Positions 1 through 7,434 of a DNA stretch of 64,000 bases are shown here, piece by piece. Below the pieces are notes generated by a model. It saw only the letters and a program-made list of their open reading frames with translations. It ran no database searches and was not told the DNA's origin. Location: positions 111,079 to 175,078 of the forward strand of contig NZ_LZZS01000031.1 of the NCBI RefSeq assembly GCF_014170335.1. The letters run 5' to 3'. A program made the translations under genes and the position numbers. This DNA comes from Achromobacter sp. UMC46. GTDB lineage: Bacteria; Pseudomonadota; Gammaproteobacteria; Burkholderiales; Burkholderiaceae_B. Every line of letters starts with the position of its first letter. Within the stretch, counting starts at the first letter, position 1.

Positions 1-943
1 GCTTGGCGGCCAGGTCGGGATAGGACTGCTTGTACATGTCGTACACCCAGGTCAGCTTGGGGCCGCCGGGCAGGTCGGACAGCACGTCCTGGATGTAGAC
101 GTTCTTGAAGGCGTCCTTGTTGCCCACGTTTTCGACCAGTTGCTTCAGGTCGGCGGTGCCGTTCACGGCCAGCACGATGGGCTTGGTCCAGCCCAGTTCC
201 TGCGCCTTCTTGATGATGAGCGCCGCCGGGCGGGCGTAGGTGGTCAGCAGCAGCACGTCGGGGTTGGCCGCGCGGATCTTCAGCATGGGCGCGGTGACGT
301 CGGTGATGTTCGGGTTCACCGATTGCACCTGCAGGCCCAGGTTGCCCAGTTGCTTGGCCTGGGCTTGCGCGGCCTCCAGGTTCCAGCCGCCGTAGGCGTC
401 GTCGTGGTTGATGTAGCCGATCTTCTTGGCCTTCAGCTGCTCGGACGCGAACTGCACCATGGAACCGCCCACGGCGTGCTGCGAAATCGAGAAGGCGCCG
501 TAGATGTATTTGGACGGCGGATACAGCGCGCCGTCGCCCGAGGCGTTCAGCATGACGAGCGGCACTTTCTCGCGTTCGACGTATTCGCGCGAGGCCACGA
601 CGGCGGCCGAGCACGAGCCGCCGTTCAGCAGGAACACCTTGTCCTGCTCGTTCAGCTTCTTCACGGCGGCGACGAGGTCGTTGGCGTTGCAGCGGTCGTC
701 CTCGATGACGAGTTCGATCTGGCGGCCATGCACGCCGCCTTCCTTGTTGACCTTGGCGTACCACATCTTGGCGGCGTTCAGCACGTCGAACCCATAGGCC
801 ATGCCGCTGCCTGACAGCGGCGCGAACAGGCCGATCCTGATGGTCTTGTCCGTGATGCCCGGCTCTTGCTGCGCTTGCGCGCCTGTCGAGAAGGCCCACG
901 CGCACAGCGCCGCGGCGGCCGCGTAGCGACTACGTTGATTCAT
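1..943 (-). CDS. ABC transporter substrate-binding protein, branched-chain amino acid type (C-terminus beyond window)
   Basis: The reading frame is open from ATG at 943 to the left edge, so only the N-terminal ~314 residues are seen. It starts with a typical Sec signal peptide (MNQRSR, then an Ala-rich core ending near GAQAQ). A type I periplasmic binding fold follows, with IRIGLFAPLSGSG near the start, an ALIIKKAQELG segment and a two-lobe arrangement like LivJ. It should bind a small organic acid or amino acid in the periplasm and deliver it to an ABC permease, which must lie outside the window. It follows the SDR gene on the same strand with an 80-bp gap and is probably cotranscribed with it under the divergent GntR regulator. 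The substrate cannot be told from sequence. Confidence 0.9.
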   Translation of the reverse strand, partial: MNQRSRYAAAAALCAWAFSTGAQAQQEPGITDKTIRIGLFAPLSGSGMAYGFDVLNAAKMWYAKVNKEGGVHGRQIELVIEDDRCNANDLVAAVKKLNEQDKVFLLNGGSCSAAVVASREYVEREKVPLVMLNASGDGALYPPSKYIYGAFSISQHAVGGSMVQFASEQLKAKKIGYINHDDAYGGWNLEAAQAQAKQLGNLGLQVQSVNPNITDVTAPMLKIRAANPDVLLLTTYARPAALIIKKAQELGWTKPIVLAVNGTADLKQLVENVGNKDAFKNVYIQDVLSDLPGGPKLTWVYDMYKQSYPDLAAK

Positions 944-1023
944 GATTTGTCTCCCGTTCTTTTTGAATGCGCGCCTGTGTGTGCGGCGCTTTGCTGCATA
1001 GGCCGGCGAGCCGCCGGATTGCC

Positions 1024-1818
1024 TTACTGCATGCGGTAGCCGCCGTTCACGTCGATGACGCTGCCGGTGATGTAGCCGGCTTCCTCGGATGCCAGGAAGC
1101 GCACCGCGGCGGCCACGTCGTCCACAGTGCCGATGCGGCCCAGCGGGATCGCCTGGGCGGCAGCCGCAAGCGCGCCGCTGCTGGTGACGGTGCTGCGCAG
1201 CATGTCGGTGTCGATCAGGCCCGGCGCGATGCCGTTGACGGTGACGCCCAGGTGCGCGGACTCGCGCGCCATGGCTTTGGTCAGGCCCAGCACGGCGGAC
1301 TTGGCGGCGATGTACGACGCGCTGGATCGGTAGCCGCCAAGCTGGGCGGCCACCGATGTGAAGGTGACGATGCGGCCGTGCGCCAGCGGCGCGGCTTCGC
1401 GGCGGCGCAGATAGGCGCGGCCGCACAGGAATACGCCGCGCGCGTTGACGGCGAAGCTGCGTTCCCAGATGTCCAGCGTGGTGTCTTTGATCAAGGGGCG
1501 CTCGCCGTCGGGCTGGAACAGCAGCAGTCCGGCGGCGCTGACCAGCACGGCGATCGGGCCATGCTGCGATTCGATGGCGTCGAACGCGCCTTCGACGGCG
1601 GCCTCGTCGCTGACGTCGAAGGCGTGGGCGGCATGCGGCGCGCCCAGTTCGGCGGCCACGCGGCTGGCGCGCACGGCATCCACGTCCGACACCACCACGC
1701 GGAATCCCGCGCGCGCCAGTTCCTGGCAGATCGTGGCGCCGATGCCGCCGCCGCCGCCGGTCACCAGCGCAAGACGGGAGGCCGCGCCGTGCGGGGCGGG
1801 CGTGGATACATTGGGCAT
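1024..1818 (-). CDS. SDR family NAD(P)-dependent oxidoreductase
   Basis: A 264-residue classical short-chain dehydrogenase. The cofactor motif TGGGGGIG lies near residue 20. The active site is in SSASYIAAKSAVLG (Tyr-x-x-x-Lys), and the C-terminal part has the usual PLGRIGTVDDVAAAVRFLAS and ITGSVIDVNGGY segments. It should oxidise or reduce a hydroxy/keto group of a small metabolite in the cytoplasm. It is the first gene of a leftward unit with the substrate-binding protein and faces the GntR gene, so the three probably form one catabolic module. The usual NNAG motif appears as VSAAGL, a tolerated variant. The substrate is unknown. Confidence 0.9.
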   Translation of the reverse strand: MPNVSTPAPHGAASRLALVTGGGGGIGATICQELARAGFRVVVSDVDAVRASRVAAELGAPHAAHAFDVSDEAAVEGAFDAIESQHGPIAVLVSAAGLLLFQPDGERPLIKDTTLDIWERSFAVNARGVFLCGRAYLRRREAAPLAHGRIVTFTSVAAQLGGYRSSASYIAAKSAVLGLTKAMARESAHLGVTVNGIAPGLIDTDMLRSTVTSSGALAAAAQAIPLGRIGTVDDVAAAVRFLASEEAGYITGSVIDVNGGYRMQ

Positions 1819-1885
1819 GCTGTCTCCTGATTGGCGTGCCGTCTGCCGGGGGAGGCGTGGCCGCTGGTTTGAATTTTTTGCGATT

Positions 1886-1900
1886 ATGTATACATGAAGA
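1886..1900. promoter_or_regulatory. GntR/FCD-type operator, copy 1
   Basis: ATGTATACAT is a perfect 10-bp palindrome at 1886-1895. Read on the minus strand, its extended form TCTTCATGTATACA matches 14 of 14 bases of a second copy at 2000-2013 in opposite orientation. It lies upstream of the SDR start (1818), where an operator for the divergent FCD regulator is expected. FCD regulators commonly bind short TNGTN(0-3)ACNA dyads; this TGTATACA core fits. Confidence 0.65.
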
Positions 1901-1999
1901 GTCAGCAGGTATAGGGGCTTTCCCTGAGCGTCCTTTGATTTAGGACATGGACACTAGGGAAAGTGCGGATACGTGCGATCAGCTCGGTGCCGCATGTAT

Positions 2000-2015
2000 T
2001 CTTCATGTATACAAT
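2000..2015. promoter_or_regulatory. GntR/FCD-type operator, copy 2
   Basis: TCTTCATGTATACA at 2000-2013 is the inverted partner of the site at 1887-1900. It ends only 8 bases before the chosen ATG of the GntR gene (2022), which suggests that the regulator represses its own expression. Confidence 0.6.
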
Positions 2016-2021
2016 GCGGCC

Positions 2022-2699
2022 ATGGACACGCTATCTCAACACGTTACCGATACGCTGCGGGACTGGGTGCTGCACGGCCAATTCAGCCCGGGCGCCCGTC
2101 TGGAAGAAATCCCGCTGGCCGAGAAATTGGGGGTGTCGCGCACGCCGGTGCGCGCGGCGCTGGCGACCTTGGGCAACGAAGGCTTGCTGGAACATCTGCC
2201 CAAGCGTGGCTACACGGTGCGCGCCTATGACATTGGCGAGATCGTGGCGGCCTATGAAGTGCGCGCCGCGCTGGAAGGGCTGGCCTGTCGGCAGGCGGCC
2301 TTGCGCGGGCTGACCAACGATGCGGTGGCGGTATTGAAGAACTGCCTGGACGAGGGCGACCGGATCCTGGCGAAAGGGGTGCTGCTGGCCGAAGACCATT
2401 TGCCGTACCAGCAGGTGAACATCACCTTGCACAACGGCATCCTGGAAGCGGCGGGCAACCCGTGGGTCAAGCGCTTCGCCACGCAGGCGCAGGCCATCCC
2501 CTATGCGTCGGACCGCATCATCCTGTGGGAAGACCACGGAATCATCCTGCGCTCGCACGATGACCATCACCGGATCGTCAACGCGATCATCGCGCGCGAC
2601 GGCGCGCGCGCCGAAGACCTGATGCGCGAACACGTGTACTACGCGGGGATCATCCTGAAGAACAACTACGAGCGGCTGGCGCAGGCTTACCGGGTGTAA
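2022..2699 (+). CDS. GntR family transcriptional regulator, FCD (FadR) subfamily
   Basis: A 225-residue regulator with an N-terminal winged helix (residues ~8-70, including RLEEIPLAEKLGVSRTPVRAALATLGNEGLL and KRGYTVRAY) and a C-terminal all-helical FCD effector domain. The FCD His ligands are plausible in NITLHNGILEAAGN and HHRIVNAIIARDGARAEDLMREHV. An in-frame start exists 75 bases upstream at 1947. ATG 2022 is preferred because the operator copy 2 would otherwise lie inside the coding region and because MDTLSQHVTDTLRDW is the usual start of this family. It divergently faces the SDR/binding-protein unit and probably represses it until a carboxylic-acid ligand binds. Confidence 0.9.
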   Translation: MDTLSQHVTDTLRDWVLHGQFSPGARLEEIPLAEKLGVSRTPVRAALATLGNEGLLEHLPKRGYTVRAYDIGEIVAAYEVRAALEGLACRQAALRGLTNDAVAVLKNCLDEGDRILAKGVLLAEDHLPYQQVNITLHNGILEAAGNPWVKRFATQAQAIPYASDRIILWEDHGIILRSHDDHHRIVNAIIARDGARAEDLMREHVYYAGIILKNNYERLAQAYRV

Positions 2700-2723
2700 G
2701 CGCTACGCCTGCCGCGGCGGTGC

Positions 2724-3374
2724 TTAGCCGCTGATGCCGGTTTCCAGGCAGGGCTGGAATTCGCCGGTTTGCGGGTCGCGCAGGAACAGGACGCCGGTGG
2801 CTACGCCGAAGTAGGTGCCATGCAGTTCCAGGTCGCCCTTTTCCACGCGGCGGCGGATGGACGGGAATGTCATCAGGTTGTTCAGGCTGTGTTCGACCAC
2901 GGCCAGTTCCAGGCGTTTGAGCTTGGTCTGGCGGTCGCCGGAGCCGGGACCCAGGCGTTCGGCCATGGGCTCGATCTGCGACATCCACTTGCCGATGAAG
3001 TCGCCCTTGGACAGGGGCTTGGCGTCGTCGAAGAACGAGCGGATGCCGCCGCAGGACGCGTGGCCCAGCACGACGATGTGCTTGACGTTCAGGCCGTTGA
3101 CCGCGAACTCGATCGCGGCGCTGGTGCCGTGGTAGGACGATTCAGAGTCGGGCTCACAGGGCGGCACCAGGTTGGCGACGTTGCGGACCACGAACATTTC
3201 ACCGGGTCCGGCGTCGAAGATCACTTCAGGGGACACGCGGGAATCGCAGCAGCCGATCAGCAGGATTTCCGGGTTTTGGCCCAGTTCAGCCAGCTTCTGA
3301 TAGCGGCTGCTTTCCGAATGGAAACGGCCTTCCAGGAATGATTGGTAGCCTTCGGTGAGTCTTTTTGGGAACAT
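2724..3374 (-). CDS. Beta-class carbonic anhydrase
   Basis: A 216-residue zinc enzyme converting CO2 and bicarbonate in the cytoplasm. The zinc-site motif CCDSR (Cys, Asp, Arg dyad) lies at about residues 42-46, and the His-x-x-Cys pair is in VLGHASCGGIRSF. Conserved FVVRNVANLVPP and SAAIEFAVNGLNVKHIVVLG segments are present. A GTG three codons upstream (3383) is in frame. ATG 3374 was chosen because MFPKRLTEGYQSFL is the usual start of the family. It is convergent with the GntR gene (24-bp gap). It stands alone, so its role is probably general bicarbonate supply, for example to the PEP carboxylase encoded at 13.3-16.2 kb. Confidence 0.93.
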   Translation of the reverse strand: MFPKRLTEGYQSFLEGRFHSESSRYQKLAELGQNPEILLIGCCDSRVSPEVIFDAGPGEMFVVRNVANLVPPCEPDSESSYHGTSAAIEFAVNGLNVKHIVVLGHASCGGIRSFFDDAKPLSKGDFIGKWMSQIEPMAERLGPGSGDRQTKLKRLELAVVEHSLNNLMTFPSIRRRVEKGDLELHGTYFGVATGVLFLRDPQTGEFQPCLETGISG

Positions 3375-3399
3375 GATCTTCACATCCTAGTAACAAGGC

Positions 3400-3535
3400 C
3401 AGGCCTGCTGGCACGCCGACAGACGCAATAAGGGGCTTCGTGTGGAAGCCCCTGTTATCGAGTCGGCAAGCCGGATTTTCCCATATTTGGACCGACAGGC
3501 ACCTGTCTAAACCCTGACTACAGAAGGGTTTTTTT
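3400..3535 (+). ncRNA. Candidate small structured RNA with intrinsic terminator
   Basis: This stretch has no plausible ORF but contains a run of hairpins on the plus strand: AGGGGCTTC/GAAGCCCCT (3431-3439 with 3445-3453, perfect 9-bp stem), GTCGG/CCGAC (about 3463-3467 with 3492-3496) and GACAG/CTGTC (about 3494-3508). It ends in AAACCCT/AGGGTTT with seven T (3509-3535), a good intrinsic terminator. The nearest plus-strand gene ends 700 bases upstream, so the terminator most simply ends a short independent transcript. No known RNA family was recognised and no clear promoter could be assigned. Alternatively the hairpins belong to the 5' leader of the carbonic anhydrase mRNA on the other strand. 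Confidence 0.35.
3509..3535 (+). terminator. Rho-independent terminator
   Basis: A 7-bp stem AAACCCT/AGGGTTT with a 9-base loop runs directly into a T-tract on the plus strand. Confidence 0.7.
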
Positions 3536-3559
3536 GCTGCCCGCGAGGACAAACCCCGC

Positions 3560-3738
3560 GCGTAGCGTGGGGGCCCCCCCGCCGCCGGGCCGCCCCAAGG
3601 CGGGGGAAGCCCCCTCGGGGGGCAGAGAGCGCGCGCAGCGTGCGAAGCGTGGGGGCCCCCCGCCGCCGGGCCGCCCCAAGGCGGGGGAAGCCCCCTCGGG
3701 GGGCAGAGAGCGCGCGCAGCGTGCGAAGCGTGGGGGCC
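3560..3738. repeat. GC-rich tandem repeat, 81-bp period
   Basis: Two near-identical units begin GCCGCCGGGCCGCCCC at 3581 and again at 3662 (period 81 bases). Each contains GGGGGAAGCCCCCTCGGGGG, and each ends in GCGAAGCGTGGGGGCC. A partial third copy of the unit's end (GCGTAGCGTGGGGGCC) precedes the first unit. Each unit can fold into strong C-run/G-run hairpins. The frames running through it are low-complexity and not credible genes. It looks like a dispersed extragenic palindromic element. Confidence 0.8.
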
Positions 3739-3749
3739 AATACCCTCTT

Positions 3750-4088
3750 CTATTGCGCGCGGACGTCCAGCACCGTGACCCGGGTGAATTGCAGCGGCGT
3801 GATCGCTTTCACCAGCCGGATCTGGCCTGGGGCCATGGGGCCGATGACGTCGTCGTTGACCCGGCCGACCTCGCGGCCCTGCGCGTCATACAGCACGAAG
3901 GTCAGCACGGCGCTGGAAATGGGCCGGCCCGACTGGTTGGCGAGCGATCCCGTGATGGTGGACACATTCATGTTCGTGTCGCGCACCGCCTGCACGTTGC
4001 CCAGGGTGACGCCGTAAGCCATGCTTTGGGCGCCGGCGGCGCAGGACAGGCCGGCAAGCAGGACAGCAGAGGCAAGGGCGAGTTTCAT
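3750..4088 (-). CDS. Secreted FxLYD-domain protein
   Basis: A 112-residue exported protein. The signal peptide spans residues 1-20 or so (MKLALASAVLLAGLSCAAGAQ). A single small beta-sandwich domain of the FxLYD type follows, recognised by GSLANQSGRPISSAVLTFVLYDAQGREVG and VTVLDVRA near the end. ATG 4088 has a good ribosome site (AGGAG) 7-10 bases upstream; a longer frame from 4106 lacks one. Proteins of this family are small periplasmic proteins of unknown function. It stands alone between the repeat element and psiF. Confidence 0.8.
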   Translation of the reverse strand: MKLALASAVLLAGLSCAAGAQSMAYGVTLGNVQAVRDTNMNVSTITGSLANQSGRPISSAVLTFVLYDAQGREVGRVNDDVIGPMAPGQIRLVKAITPLQFTRVTVLDVRAQ

Positions 4089-4106
4089 GGAAGTCTCCTG
4101 GGGCAC

Positions 4107-4483
4107 GGGCGCCGGGGCGCTTGCATGTCCGCGCCGCCGTCTTCGCCGTCCGCAACGGGCGCGGACAGCTGTATCTCACACCTTTCCGCAGCCGGGCACA
4201 ACGGGTCAAAAGGATGAATGGGTAACAGGTTGCGCGGCTTGTTCCCAGATTCGACGGGGGATGGCACAAATGCATCGGAATGTCTCGAGCTTGAGGATTT
4301 CGGCTGTCGGAAAGCTGAACGGCGGACGCCGGATTCCCTGGCTTTTCTTAACCTTTCCGCGCTTGCGAAGCCCGGCGGATTGTTCGATGATGGCCGTGCC
4401 GGCACGTGGCCGGCGGATCGTGCCGCCCGCCGCCATGCGCGACCCTGCGCCAGGCGGGCGCTTAACGCTCAAGGGAGAAACTC
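4107..4483. other. Intergenic region without recognised gene
   Basis: These 377 bases separate two divergent genes for exported proteins. Frames on both strands here are short, overlap one another and show no family resemblance. Promoters for both neighbours must lie here, but no convincing -35/-10 pair was picked out. The psiF ribosome site (GGGAGA) is at its right end. Confidence 0.5.
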
Positions 4484-4822
4484 ATGCTTTCCCGTACTAG
4501 CCAGCTGGCCTCGGCCATCGTGTTGTCCGCATGCTTTTTCGGGGCGTATGCGCAGACCCCTGCCGCGCCTGCCGCCGCGCCCGCCAAGACACCCACGCCA
4601 CAGCAGCAGCGCATGGCGGACTGCAACAAGTCGGCGACCGGCAAGACGGGCGACGACCGCAAGACCTACATGAGCAGTTGCCTGAAAGGCGAGGCCCCGG
4701 CGCCCGCCAAGCAACTGACGCCGCAGCAGCAGAAGATGAAGGACTGCAACGCCACGGCCGGCGAGCAGAAGCTGACGGGCGACAAGCGCAAGACCTTCAT
4801 GAGCACGTGCTTGAAGGGCTGA
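4484..4822 (+). CDS. PsiF-repeat-containing protein
   Basis: A 112-residue secreted protein. The signal peptide is MLSRTSQLASAIVLSACFFGAYAQ, followed by an Ala/Pro linker. Two PsiF repeats follow, each of the form Q-Q-x-(K/R)-M-x-D-C-N-x-x-A ... DDRKTYMSSCLKG or DKRKTFMSTCLKG, with two Cys per repeat that probably form a disulfide. In Escherichia coli psiF is induced by phosphate starvation, but no Pho box was identified here and the molecular role is unknown. It ends just before a strong bidirectional terminator. Confidence 0.88.
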   Translation: MLSRTSQLASAIVLSACFFGAYAQTPAAPAAAPAKTPTPQQQRMADCNKSATGKTGDDRKTYMSSCLKGEAPAPAKQLTPQQQKMKDCNATAGEQKLTGDKRKTFMSTCLKG

Positions 4823-4843
4823 TCTGCGAGCGTTGCCGCCGCG

Positions 4844-4880
4844 AAAAAAAAGCGCCAGACATTGCGTCTGGCGCTTTTTT
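4844..4880. terminator. Bidirectional rho-independent terminator
   Basis: A perfect 10-bp stem AGCGCCAGAC/GTCTGGCGCT (4851-4860 with 4866-4875) with a 5-base loop is flanked by A-run and T-run. It can end both psiF and the leftward pca operon. Confidence 0.92.
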
Positions 4881-4911
4881 CTTGGGGCGTTCGCCGCTCG
4901 CTTTTTTTGCC

Positions 4912-5952
4912 TTAGGCCGTGGCGATCGGCGTGACCGGCGAACCGATTGCGTGCGGCAGGCGCAGCGGCGGCGCCGTCAGCATGAAGTGGTGGCGGCCGT
5001 TGGCGTGCAGGAAGTCCGCCAGGTCTTTCAGGTACCACAGCTCGGCCAGCGGCAAGCCCAGCTTGAACAGGCAGTGGTGGTGCAGCGGCAGCATGGCGCG
5101 CGGGCCCGTCTTTTCCCTGGCCGGGTAAGCCTCGACCGCATAGTTGTCCGCGCAGATGGCGGCGATGCCGCTGTCCGTGATCCATTGCAGGAGCGCGGCA
5201 TCGGTGCCGTCCAGCGCGGCGCCGTAGGTGTGCAGCACCTCGGGGTCGGGCGTGCCGTTCATGGCGACGACGGCTTCGGCGTAACCGGTGCGCAGCACCA
5301 GCATGTCGCCGGACTCGATCGTGATGCCGTCCGTCTGCAGCACGTGCATCAGTTCCGCGTAGCCGATCAGCGTGCGGCCGGGGCCGTAGTGGCGGAACAG
5401 GTCCACCAGCACGCCGCGCCCTTGCATGCCTTTCTGCGCCAGGTTTTCCACGCCCAGCTTCAGCGCGGCCGACGGGCCGCCGCTGTTGCAGCCGCAGCCG
5501 GTGTGATCGCCGTCGGCCGGGCCGATGACATCGACGCCGGCCTGGAAGCCGTTGTAGTAGCGCAGTTCAGGCTTGCCGTCGCCGTCGGCGTCGAACAGCG
5601 CGCCCACGTGCGCCAGCGCGTCCCACTGGGTGGAGTACTGCATGGACAGCAGCACCTGGTCGTCGCTCAGCACGTCCACCGCATCCGGGTTGACGTTGCG
5701 TAGCGGGAAGTTCAGGTAGGGCGTGTCTGCAAGCTTGGTGGGGCTTAACTGCGGCGGATGGCGGCGCGGGTTGAGCACGTTGCCGCCCGGCAGGTCCAGC
5801 GGCAGCGACAGGCAGAACGTCTTGCCGGCGCGGATTTCGCGCGCGCCCTTCAAGACTTGCGCTTCGGTGATGAGGTTCAGGCGGCCAAGTTGGTCGTCGG
5901 GTCCGAAGTCGCCCCAGTTGGAGCCTTCGGGCCGGTGTTTCCAGCGCTGCAT
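4912..5952 (-). CDS. Cyclase family protein (kynurenine formamidase-like fold)
   Basis: A 346-residue member of the cyclase/formamidase superfamily, a cytoplasmic metal-dependent amidohydrolase or lactonase-like fold. Metal-ligand-type residues are in STQWDALAHVG (about residue 108) and in the ISCADNYAVE-like segment IAAICADNYAVEAYP. The length is that of the large cyclase group, not the ~210-residue kynurenine formamidases. It is the last gene of the lower ketoadipate operon, 4 bases after pcaD, so it probably hydrolyses a lactone or amide feeding into that route. The exact substrate is unknown. Confidence 0.82.
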   Translation of the reverse strand: MQRWKHRPEGSNWGDFGPDDQLGRLNLITEAQVLKGAREIRAGKTFCLSLPLDLPGGNVLNPRRHPPQLSPTKLADTPYLNFPLRNVNPDAVDVLSDDQVLLSMQYSTQWDALAHVGALFDADGDGKPELRYYNGFQAGVDVIGPADGDHTGCGCNSGGPSAALKLGVENLAQKGMQGRGVLVDLFRHYGPGRTLIGYAELMHVLQTDGITIESGDMLVLRTGYAEAVVAMNGTPDPEVLHTYGAALDGTDAALLQWITDSGIAAICADNYAVEAYPAREKTGPRAMLPLHHHCLFKLGLPLAELWYLKDLADFLHANGRHHFMLTAPPLRLPHAIGSPVTPIATA

Positions 5953-5956
5953 GCGA

Positions 5957-6736
5957 TTACTCCGTCAGGAAGTCGACGACCGCGCGGGTGAAGGCTTCCG
6001 GTTGCTCCCAGTTCGAAATGTGGGAGGTGTTCAGTTCGGCGTAGCGGGCGCCCGGGATCGCGGCGGCAAGCTCCTTGCCTTGGGCGGGCGTGGCGGCCAG
6101 GTCGTGCGTGCTGCTGATGACGAGCGTGGGCGCGGTGATGGCGGACACCTGCGGGCGGTAGTCGGCGTCACGCAGGGCCGCGCAGTTGGCCGAGTAGCCG
6201 GCGTCTGGCGTGCGGCGCAGCATGTCGATCAGCACTTGGGTCAGGCCCGGTTCAGCGGCGCGGTAGCCGTCGGTCAACCAGCGCTCGACCAGCGTGGGCG
6301 CCATTTTTTCCAGCGTCTGGTCGGCCACGGCGGCGATGCGGGTGCTCCAGCCGTCGGCGGAACCGATGCGCGCGGCCGTGTTGCACAAGATCAGCTTGGC
6401 GACAAGCTGAGGGTGCGCCAGCGCCAGCGCGATGCCGGTGGGGCCGCCCATCGACAGGCCGCAGAAGTGGGCCTGCTTGATGTTCAGGTGCGCCAGCAGT
6501 TCGGCGACGTCTCCCGCCAGTTGCGCGAAAGTGTATTCGCCGTCGGGGATCGAGGACTTGCCGTGGCCGCGGGTGTCGTAGCGCAGCACGCGGAAGTGCT
6601 TGGCCAGTTCGGGGATCTGGCGGGCCCACATGTCGGAGCAGGTGCCCAGCGAATTGGAGAGCACGAGCACCGGCGCGTCGGCCGGCCCATCGATGACGTA
6701 GAACAGCCGTGCCTGGCTGAGTTCGGCGTAAGCCAT
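5957..6736 (-). CDS. pcaD: 3-oxoadipate enol-lactonase
   Basis: A 259-residue alpha/beta hydrolase that opens beta-ketoadipate enol-lactone to beta-ketoadipate. The nucleophile elbow GLSMGG (Ser near residue 95), the Asp in VISSTHDLAATP and the His in NTSHISNWEQPEAF form the expected triad. YDTRGHGKSS is also typical. The neighbours muconolactone isomerase upstream and 3-oxoadipate CoA-transferase in the same operon fix the assignment. It is transcribed leftward, 4 bases ahead of the cyclase gene. Confidence 0.95.
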   Translation of the reverse strand: MAYAELSQARLFYVIDGPADAPVLVLSNSLGTCSDMWARQIPELAKHFRVLRYDTRGHGKSSIPDGEYTFAQLAGDVAELLAHLNIKQAHFCGLSMGGPTGIALALAHPQLVAKLILCNTAARIGSADGWSTRIAAVADQTLEKMAPTLVERWLTDGYRAAEPGLTQVLIDMLRRTPDAGYSANCAALRDADYRPQVSAITAPTLVISSTHDLAATPAQGKELAAAIPGARYAELNTSHISNWEQPEAFTRAVVDFLTE

Positions 6737-6789
6737 GTGGGATTACCTCGGATGAAACCGCGGCCGCGTGAAGGGCGGCCGCTTAGGGA

Positions 6790-7086
6790 TTACAGATGGC
6801 AGGTGCCGTCGACGTAGGCTTTGCGCCAGCGCGTGATGGTCACGCGGTCGAAGAGGTCGGCCTGCGAAAACGGGTCGGCGTCGATGAATTGCTGCGCGGC
6901 GTCGCGCGTGTCCAGGTCGACGATGTACAGGCCGCCGCCGGCGTCCTTGCCGTCGTCCTGCAGCTTGGCGCCGCAGGCCAGCAGCAGCTGCTTGTTGGCG
7001 TCCAGGTACTCCAGGTGCGCCGCGCGGTGCTGTTGGCGGACGGCCTGGTGGTCGGGCTTGTCGAACGTTTCGATGATGTAGGGCAT
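6790..7086 (-). CDS. YciI family protein
   Basis: A 98-residue protein of the YciI fold, a ferredoxin-like dimer with a conserved His/Asp pocket. HRAAHLEYL, GGGLYIVDLDTRDAAQQFIDADPFSQADLFDRVTI and RWRKA match the family. YciI-like proteins often sit in aromatic-degradation operons and may act as small isomerases or lactone-handling enzymes; the specific role is not known. It lies between catC and pcaD, with a GCGGCCGC inverted pair (6760-6767, 6775-6782) in the gap before pcaD. Confidence 0.85.
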   Translation of the reverse strand: MPYIIETFDKPDHQAVRQQHRAAHLEYLDANKQLLLACGAKLQDDGKDAGGGLYIVDLDTRDAAQQFIDADPFSQADLFDRVTITRWRKAYVDGTCHL

Positions 7087-7098
7087 GGAATGCTCCTG

Positions 7099-7374
7099 TC
7101 AGATCGCCGAGGGATGGCGCGCCAGCGCCGTGACGTTGATGTCCATGTACGGGAACAGCGGCAGGGACGCCAGCAGCGTGTGCAATTCGTCGTTGCTTTC
7201 CACGTCGAAGATGCTGACGTTGGCGTAGCGGCCGACCACGCGCCACAATTCCTTCCACTTGCCGTCGCGTTGCAGTTGCTGCGCCAGCGCCTTTTCGTCG
7301 GCCTTGAGCTTATCGGCGCGGTCGGCGGGCATGTCGACGGGAAGATTGACCTGCATTTGAACCATGAACAACAT
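7099..7374 (-). CDS. catC: Muconolactone delta-isomerase
   Basis: A 91-residue protein matching the usual ~92-96 residue length of muconolactone isomerase, a cytoplasmic decamer that converts muconolactone to 3-oxoadipate enol-lactone. MLFMVQMQVNLPVDMPADRADKLKADEKALAQ and the C-terminal LPLFPYMDINVTALARHPSAI are family hallmarks. ATG 7374 has a GGAGAG ribosome site; an in-frame codon at 7428 would add an unlikely Arg-rich tail. It links this operon to the catechol branch. catA and catB are not in the window. Confidence 0.95.
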   Translation of the reverse strand: MLFMVQMQVNLPVDMPADRADKLKADEKALAQQLQRDGKWKELWRVVGRYANVSIFDVESNDELHTLLASLPLFPYMDINVTALARHPSAI

Positions 7375-7434
7375 GATGGACTCTCCAGAGAGGCGGCCCC
7401 GGCCAGTGCCGGGGCGGCGCATCGTCAAAAAAAC

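Noticed and set aside
3581..3738. Possible CRISPR array
   Set aside because: The two units are directly adjacent with no unique spacers and no cas genes nearby, so it is a plain tandem repeat.
3507..3740. Small repeat proteins in the GC-rich tandem repeat
   Set aside because: The frames owe their length to the repeat itself and have no signal or family features. No ribosome site was seen.
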